Shown here one piece after another: positions 33,708 through 37,997 of a stretch of DNA of 37,997 nucleotides. The position numbers and the translations under genes were made by a program. The first letter of the stretch is position 1. The number at the start of each line of letters is the position of its first letter. Below the pieces are notes generated by a model that saw nothing but the letters and a program-made list of their open reading frames with translations, did not search any database and had not been told where the DNA came from. The stretch is taken from NCBI RefSeq assembly GCF_007096885.1, contig NZ_VJNO01000053.1, positions 1-37,997 on the forward strand. Reading direction: 5' to 3'. This stretch comes from Streptomyces sp. 130 (GTDB taxonomy: Bacteria; Actinomycetota; Actinomycetes; Streptomycetales; Streptomycetaceae).

Positions 33708-34448
33708 TCAGGCCTCATTCCGTCGAGCCGTGACGAAGTCCCAGACGACGCCCGTCACATCGGTGACGGTGGAGCGCAGGGCGACCCGCATCCACCCGTC
33801 GATCGTGGACGTCACCGTCCCGGACAGCGGCGTCCACGGCGGGGCCGGAACGAGGTCCGTGGCCTCCGCGACGAGGGTGTCCGGGCCGACGGTGGTCGGG
33901 TACAGGTCGGTGGGGGCGGCGAACCAGAGCACGTACAGGGCCGCGTCGACGGCCACCGGGGGGTTGTCGCCCAGCGACGCCCCGGCATACGCGGAGACGG
34001 TGAGGACGTCGCCGGTACTGACGGGGATGGCCTCGGAGTACAGGTAGCTCTGCGCGGTGGTGGCGGTGGTCGCGGTCACGAGCGCGCTGTGCCCGCCGTC
34101 GACCGCGACCGCGTCGGTGACCGAGACGGTGGAGGCGGAGGCGATGTCGTACAGGGTCCAGTCCACCGGGCTCGTCCCGACCCCCGACGCTTCGAAGCTG
34201 CCGTTGCTGACGAGGCTGCTGCCGGCCCCGGCGATGCGGCCGAGGATCTGCCAGGACGAGTCCTGCCGGATCACGGACACGAGGTCCCCGGCGGCCGGCT
34301 GGTACGGGCTGATGAACGACGCGGGGAACGAGGTGCCGCCGACGACGACGACCGCAGATCCGGCCGTCGCCGACGCGACCGTACCCGTACGGACCTGGGC
34401 CCACGGCCCGGACGACGCAGCGAGTACCTGCGGGGTGGGATTCGTCAT
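33708..34448 (-). CDS. Tail protein with OB-like and carbohydrate-binding-like domains
   Basis: 246 residues, TGATG start. Residues 15-75 (WAQVRTGTVASATAGSAVVV, then VGGTSFPASFISPYQPAAGD, LVSVIRQDSSWQILGRIAG) resemble a small OB-type barrel common in actinophage tail proteins. Residues 80-240 (SLVSNGSFEASGVGTSPVDW; DGGHSALVTATTATTAQSYL; VDGWMRVALR-type end) follow the pattern of CBM4/9-like jelly rolls: an N-terminal NGSFE, a W, and a late aromatic. It may bind host wall polysaccharide. Confidence 0.6.
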   Translation of the reverse strand: MTNPTPQVLAASSGPWAQVRTGTVASATAGSAVVVVGGTSFPASFISPYQPAAGDLVSVIRQDSSWQILGRIAGAGSSLVSNGSFEASGVGTSPVDWTLYDIASASTVSVTDAVAVDGGHSALVTATTATTAQSYLYSEAIPVSTGDVLTVSAYAGASLGDNPPVAVDAALYVLWFAAPTDLYPTTVGPDTLVAEATDLVPAPPWTPLSGTVTSTIDGWMRVALRSTVTDVTGVVWDFVTARRNEA

Positions 34449-35014
34449 CAGAACGCCTCCAGCTGAGTAGCCCACAGCTCCGCCTGGCTGTTCCACGACG
34501 TGGCGCCGGACGAGCTGTGACGGATCTGGATGGACAGGGCGACCGGCTCCTGGAAGCTGAGTACCGCGTCGGCGTACCCCGCGATCATCGACCCGGACAG
34601 GGGGGTCGCGTAGCCGGGCGTCTGGAAGTTCGACACCGGGCTGCCGTTGATGAGGAACCGCACGCGCAGCTGGGTGAGGGTGCTGGTGGTGGACGAGGTG
34701 TACGCGCCGACGTAGTACCGGCCCGGCTCCACGATCTGCACGACGCCGGTGCTGGTGTCGGACATGCCGCCGGTGTCGACCGTCTCCGACGTGAACACCG
34801 GGATGCGGTCCTGCCCGGTCCCGGTGACCGAGGCGGCCTGCATGCGGACGGAGTCGGGGTTGAACACGTCCTGCTCGGCCTGCGCGTACACGGTGTCGAG
34901 GGCGGCGTCGGCGGCGTACGCGAGCGCCGCGATCTGCGTGACGGTCGAGGCGTCCTTCACGAGGGGCGGATCGCACTCCGGGTACGGGATGCCGTAGTTG
35001 GGGGTGGTGTCCAC
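34448..35014 (-). CDS. Tail protein with C1q-like domain (first paralogue)
   Basis: 188 residues from a GTG at 35014. N-terminal anchor TPNYGIPYPECDPPLVKDAS and helix QIAALAYAADAALDTVYAQA. C-terminal jelly roll: FTSETVDTGGMSDTSTGVVQ, IVEPGRYYVGAYTSSTTSTL, TQLRVRFLINGSPV and FQEPVALSIQIRHSSSGATS. The EPGRYYVGA strand is the hallmark of C1q-like tail proteins. Likely receptor-binding. Same anchor design as 33115 and 32528. Confidence 0.7.
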   Translation of the reverse strand: MDTTPNYGIPYPECDPPLVKDASTVTQIAALAYAADAALDTVYAQAEQDVFNPDSVRMQAASVTGTGQDRIPVFTSETVDTGGMSDTSTGVVQIVEPGRYYVGAYTSSTTSTLTQLRVRFLINGSPVSNFQTPGYATPLSGSMIAGYADAVLSFQEPVALSIQIRHSSSGATSWNSQAELWATQLEAF

Positions 35015-35017
35015 GGG

Positions 35018-36112
35018 CTACTCCTCCCCGACGCCGAGCGTGCCGGCGGAGCGGGTGGTCAGGGTCATGGCGGTGCCGGTGACGAGCGGGTACGTGATGC
35101 CGTCGGTGATCTGGTCGGCGCTGTAGCCGCGGTAGCCGAGGCGGACGGTGTCGCCGGGTTCGATGGTGTAGTCGGGGACGACGGTGGCCTGCCACTGCTC
35201 GGTCAGGGCGGTGGCGGCGGCGAGTTGGGTGCGGGCCAGGGTCTGTGCCTGCGCGATGCTCTGTGGGGTCTGGACCTTGAGGACTTGGACGACGCGCCCG
35301 AAGGGTCCGCCGAACTGGGTGGGGCTGGTCGGGGACAGGTCGCGGGCGACGCGGCGTACGGGCTCGGACCCGTCCATGCGCTCCGCGACGACCACAACCG
35401 AGTTGGCGGTGCCGTCGCGGGTCTGCGTCACGTCCGCCGACGCCATGAGGCCCTGCGGCCCGTCGAGGAACTGCTGTACCGGGGCGCCGGGCTGGTAGCT
35501 GTAGGAGCGGACGACGAACGAGCCGTCGCCCAGGGCGTACCAGCGCCCGCCGACCGCCTGCGCGAGGTCGTCCAGGGCCTGCCCGCGGTCCTCGTCCCAT
35601 ACCAGCTGCGGTGTCGGCGCGGTGGCCAGGGTGTCTGGGCCGAACGTGGCCTGCGGGATGGCGCCCCGGATGAGGCGCTGGATCTCCGACAGGATGGAGA
35701 GGGAGCTGGAGCGCTCGGGCGCCTCGAACCGGGCGGCGACGACGTCGGCGGCGAGGTCGTCCACGGAGAACTGCACCGTCCCGGCGGCGGAGCGGCGAAC
35801 CCCCCACACCCGGCCCGTGATCAGCGGCCACAGCTCCTCGGACCCGTCCCCATAGCCGACGCCCGCGCGGATACGGACGACGGCCTGGTACGGGGAGAAC
35901 GGGGACTGCGGGGTGCGGGGGAACCACTCGTCAGCCAGGGTGAACGAGGCCGTCCTCGTCACCCGGTTGGTGAGCTGCGCGGACACCTGCCCGGTGATCA
36001 CCGGTACGTCCGTGGCCAGCGGCGCCCCGTCGATCGTGAACGCGTCCACCCTGGCGATTCGGTGGTGCGGGCCACGGATCACGCTCTTGTACAGGTCGGA
36101 GCTGGGCAGCAT
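35018..36112 (-). CDS. DUF5047-type minor tail protein
   Basis: 364 residues, TGATG start. The N-terminus SSDLYKSVIRGPHHRIARVD and the beta-rich domain (PVITGQVSAQLTNRVTRTAS; FTLADEWFP) are typical of the DUF5047 family of actinophage tail-tip proteins. The second half (LVWDEDRGQALDDLAQAVGG; GRWYALGDGSFVVRSYSYQP; QWQATVVPDYTIEPGDTVRL) resembles gp27/gpD-like tail hub domains that assemble below the tube. A baseplate hub role is inferred from family and position. Confidence 0.65.
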   Translation of the reverse strand: MLPSSDLYKSVIRGPHHRIARVDAFTIDGAPLATDVPVITGQVSAQLTNRVTRTASFTLADEWFPRTPQSPFSPYQAVVRIRAGVGYGDGSEELWPLITGRVWGVRRSAAGTVQFSVDDLAADVVAARFEAPERSSSLSILSEIQRLIRGAIPQATFGPDTLATAPTPQLVWDEDRGQALDDLAQAVGGRWYALGDGSFVVRSYSYQPGAPVQQFLDGPQGLMASADVTQTRDGTANSVVVVAERMDGSEPVRRVARDLSPTSPTQFGGPFGRVVQVLKVQTPQSIAQAQTLARTQLAAATALTEQWQATVVPDYTIEPGDTVRLGYRGYSADQITDGITYPLVTGTAMTLTTRSAGTLGVGEE

Positions 36113-37551
36113 CAGGTGACCACCAGGTTGTCGAAGCGGAAGACGTACGGGACATTGGTCAGCGCCGTGCCCGCGAGGGTGCGAACCCCGGCTGCCGACG
36201 GACCGGTCAGCGCGGCGTCCGTGGACGTGATCTGCCATCCCGCCGGCTCCGGGGCGGCGGTCGGCCACACCTTCCCGGCGACCGTGGTCCCGAAGCGGGC
36301 GAACCGAATCGTGTACGGGGTGCCCGCTACGTAGGTGTGGCCGGTGTCGAAGAAGGAGCCGAGCTGCGTCTCGACCCCGTCGCGCTTGCGGAGGGTGAGG
36401 GTGACGGGTCCGGCCGGGTCGATGCGGACGCGGGCCATGTACATGTGCGTGGGGTCGGCGTACTGGGCGACCGCGAACACGTACGCGTAGTCACCGGCTG
36501 GCATTGCGGGCAGCAGGAACTGGACCCGCATGGACGTGTCCGGGCCCGCCCACGGCACGGTCGTGGTGTGGAAGACGTTGCTGGTCGGGTGTGTGTGAAC
36601 GCCCGCTGATCCGGTGACGGAGAAGTCCGCCGCTGGCCCCTCGCGTACCGTCCACGGCTGCCCGGTGTCGGCGGTGCCCCAGCCGCCTGCGACGGTGCGG
36701 GTGAAGGTGTCCAGGATGGGGTTCAGCGGCTCGCCGTCGGGACACAGCACCTCCCCAGCCGCCAAGTCCGCGAACGTGCGGCCGGCGGGCAGATCACCGT
36801 ACGTGGGGTAGGCGTCCGGGAGGGCGCACCAGGTGGCGCACGCGGTGCCCTGCGCCGGGCCGAGCGGCCGGTCAACGACGGTGACCGGGACCTCCCAGCG
36901 GCGTTCGGGGCGGCGCTGGTCTCGGCTGATCCGCGACATGGTCACGTCGCCCGGCTGCACGAATCGGTCGCGCACCCCGTACTCGGGCGGCAGTTGGAGC
37001 AGCAGCGGGCCCCCGGCGGTGAACAGGTCGTAGACGCGGTCGATCGCATCCAGGCTGCGGGTGAAGAAGGTGAGGCTGGTGTCGGCGTGCTTGCGCCGGG
37101 CCCAGACGTCGGCCGGCCGCTCCGCGTTGAGGACGTCGAACAGGCCGCTGTCCGCGCGCCATGTCTCGTCGCCGAGCCCCACCCACACCAGCTCCGGGCT
37201 CGGTTGGGCGCACCCCGGGACGTGCCCGGACTGAGCGGCGTCGCAGAAGTCGAGTGCGAGGTCGGCCCAGGGGCGGAGCGGGTCCCGCAGCCACACCTGC
37301 CCGGCCTGGTCCAGCGGGCCCGCCGTGTACGTGGTGACGGACCCGGTCTGGTCGCCGGTCGCCCGGTAGTACAGCGGGGTGCCGAACGGGGCGGTGGTGT
37401 CCGTGTAGACGGCCTGCTCGGCCAGTAGTGGGGCGGCCACCGCGATCAGGGTGTACGGGCCGGTGGCCGTAGTGGCCCGCTCCAGGGCGTAGCTGGTGTC
37501 CGTCCCGGCCGTGCCGGTGAAGTCGACGTCGATGACGGCGTAGCTGGGCAT
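36112..37551 (-). CDS. Distal tail / minor tail protein
   Basis: 479 residues, start overlapping the tape measure stop (TGATG). An N-terminal FN3-like domain (MPSYAVIDVDFTGTAGTDTS; YALERATTATGPYTLIAVA; LYYRATGDQTGSVTTY) is followed by a Dit-like region (PELVWVGLGDETWRADSGLF; PPEYGVRDRFVQPGDVTMSR; RRWEVPVTVVDRPLG) and a C-terminal jelly roll (ILDTFTRTVAGGWGTADTGQ; MYMARVRIDPAGPVTLTLRK; YVFRFDNLVVT) of the concanavalin-like type. Position immediately after the tape measure is where the distal tail protein is found. The extra domains suggest carbohydrate contact. Confidence 0.65.
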   Translation of the reverse strand: MPSYAVIDVDFTGTAGTDTSYALERATTATGPYTLIAVAAPLLAEQAVYTDTTAPFGTPLYYRATGDQTGSVTTYTAGPLDQAGQVWLRDPLRPWADLALDFCDAAQSGHVPGCAQPSPELVWVGLGDETWRADSGLFDVLNAERPADVWARRKHADTSLTFFTRSLDAIDRVYDLFTAGGPLLLQLPPEYGVRDRFVQPGDVTMSRISRDQRRPERRWEVPVTVVDRPLGPAQGTACATWCALPDAYPTYGDLPAGRTFADLAAGEVLCPDGEPLNPILDTFTRTVAGGWGTADTGQPWTVREGPAADFSVTGSAGVHTHPTSNVFHTTTVPWAGPDTSMRVQFLLPAMPAGDYAYVFAVAQYADPTHMYMARVRIDPAGPVTLTLRKRDGVETQLGSFFDTGHTYVAGTPYTIRFARFGTTVAGKVWPTAAPEPAGWQITSTDAALTGPSAAGVRTLAGTALTNVPYVFRFDNLVVT

Positions 37552-37997
37552 CAGAACCGGACCCCCTGGGCTGCGGTGCGTTCGTGCTGCTGGATCTGGC
37601 CGTCGGCCACCATGCGCATGCGCGGGTAGAACTCCTCGTCCCCGATGAAGAACTGCACCCGCATGGGCTGCGCCGACACGGCGGGGGCGGACACCCCGGC
37701 CAGTTGCGGGCCGAACGCGGGCAGCCGCCCCGTCAGGCCCTGGAGTTCGGCCCGGACCCGGGGCACGGCGCGCTGAATGCCCGCGATCAGGCCCTCGATC
37801 AGCAGCTCACCCGACGGCGCCAGGATCCGCGCGTCCAGCTCAGCCGGCCCCTTCCAGTCCGGCAATTTGCTGGTCAGGTCGGACAGGGTGCTGGTGACAG
37901 CGCCGATCTTCGACTGGATACCGTCGATGAGTCCGCTGATGAGACTCGCGCCCGCGTCGTACAGCACGTGGCCCAGGTCGCCAACCGCGTTCGCCGC
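37551..37997 (-). CDS. Tape measure protein, C-terminal fragment
   Basis: 148 residues in an open frame from the window edge (AANAVGDLGHVLYDAGASLI...) to a TGA at 37551. The tandem pattern LISGLIDGIQSKIGAV ... LLIEGLIAGIQRAVPRV with SKLPDWKGPAELDARIL and a C-terminal MRVQFFIGDEEFYPRMRMVA is typical of tape measure C-termini in actinophages. It continues across the window boundary in the same frame as the N-terminal fragment at 78..1. Joined directly, the two pieces give only 174 residues, far too few for a tape measure, so a large internal part seems to be absent. Confidence 0.8.
   Translation of the reverse strand, partial: AANAVGDLGHVLYDAGASLISGLIDGIQSKIGAVTSTLSDLTSKLPDWKGPAELDARILAPSGELLIEGLIAGIQRAVPRVRAELQGLTGRLPAFGPQLAGVSAPAVSAQPMRVQFFIGDEEFYPRMRMVADGQIQQHERTAAQGVRF

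Overview
The window reads as nearly all of a temperate siphovirus genome of a Streptomyces-like host. The G+C content is very high, GTG starts and AGGAGG-type ribosome binding sites are frequent, there are two WhiB-family genes, and the tail proteins are of actinophage type. No host genes flank it. Both ends lie inside one gene, the tape measure gene: its first 26 codons are at 78..1 and its last 148 at 37997..37551. The sequence is therefore a circularly permuted copy opened in that gene, with the middle of the gene apparently missing.

Most genes are on the minus strand and are read from high to low coordinates in tightly coupled operons, with ATGA, GTGA or TGATG overlaps at almost every junction. 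The order along that strand is: (1) a small HTH gene and an XRE gene beside the immunity region (28.1-27.6 kb); (2) early genes (27.6-17.8 kb), including a YqaJ/lambda-exo type nuclease and RecT annealing pair, two WhiB-like genes, an O-like replication initiator with an internal iteron array that I read as the replication origin, a DnaC-like helicase loader, small zinc proteins, a cytosine methyltransferase, a DUF4326 protein and a HIT protein; (3) membrane proteins and a lipoprotein (17.4-14.4 kb), possibly controlled by a lone rightward HTH gene and a 28-bp dyad; (4) lysis genes (14.3-12.9 kb); (5) packaging, portal, MuF, protease, capsid, tail tube, connectors, tail chaperones and tape measure start (12.9-0 kb); (6) after the wrap, the tape measure end, distal tail proteins and three C1q-like putative receptor-binding proteins (38.0-32.5 kb). 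No polymerase, primase or replicative helicase is encoded, so the phage probably uses the host replisome through its initiator and loader.

The plus strand carries the lysogeny and accessory block: an XRE repressor candidate (28281), a small gene coupled to a tyrosine integrase (28809-30261), a putative attP with repeated arm-like sites (30.18-30.44 kb), a second XRE gene (30587), a GntR-type wHTH gene (31380) and two small genes (31967, 32253). Two tiny zinc-type genes (30878-31212) run the other way.

The most unusual element lies between the GntR-like gene and the gene at 31967. It is four 29-bp units spaced 49-50 bp apart. On the minus strand each has the core architecture of a type I-E CRISPR repeat (TCCCC, seven bases, CGGGGAT; one copy diverged), but the 'spacers' are only 20-21 nt and partly similar to one another, and no cas gene is present. 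A promoter-like hexamer, a hairpin and a 30-bp perfect palindrome lie on its upstream side. This could be a phage-borne CRISPR mimic (an RNA anti-CRISPR) or a decayed mini-array. It is the first thing I would follow up, followed by the iteron origin inside the initiator gene.
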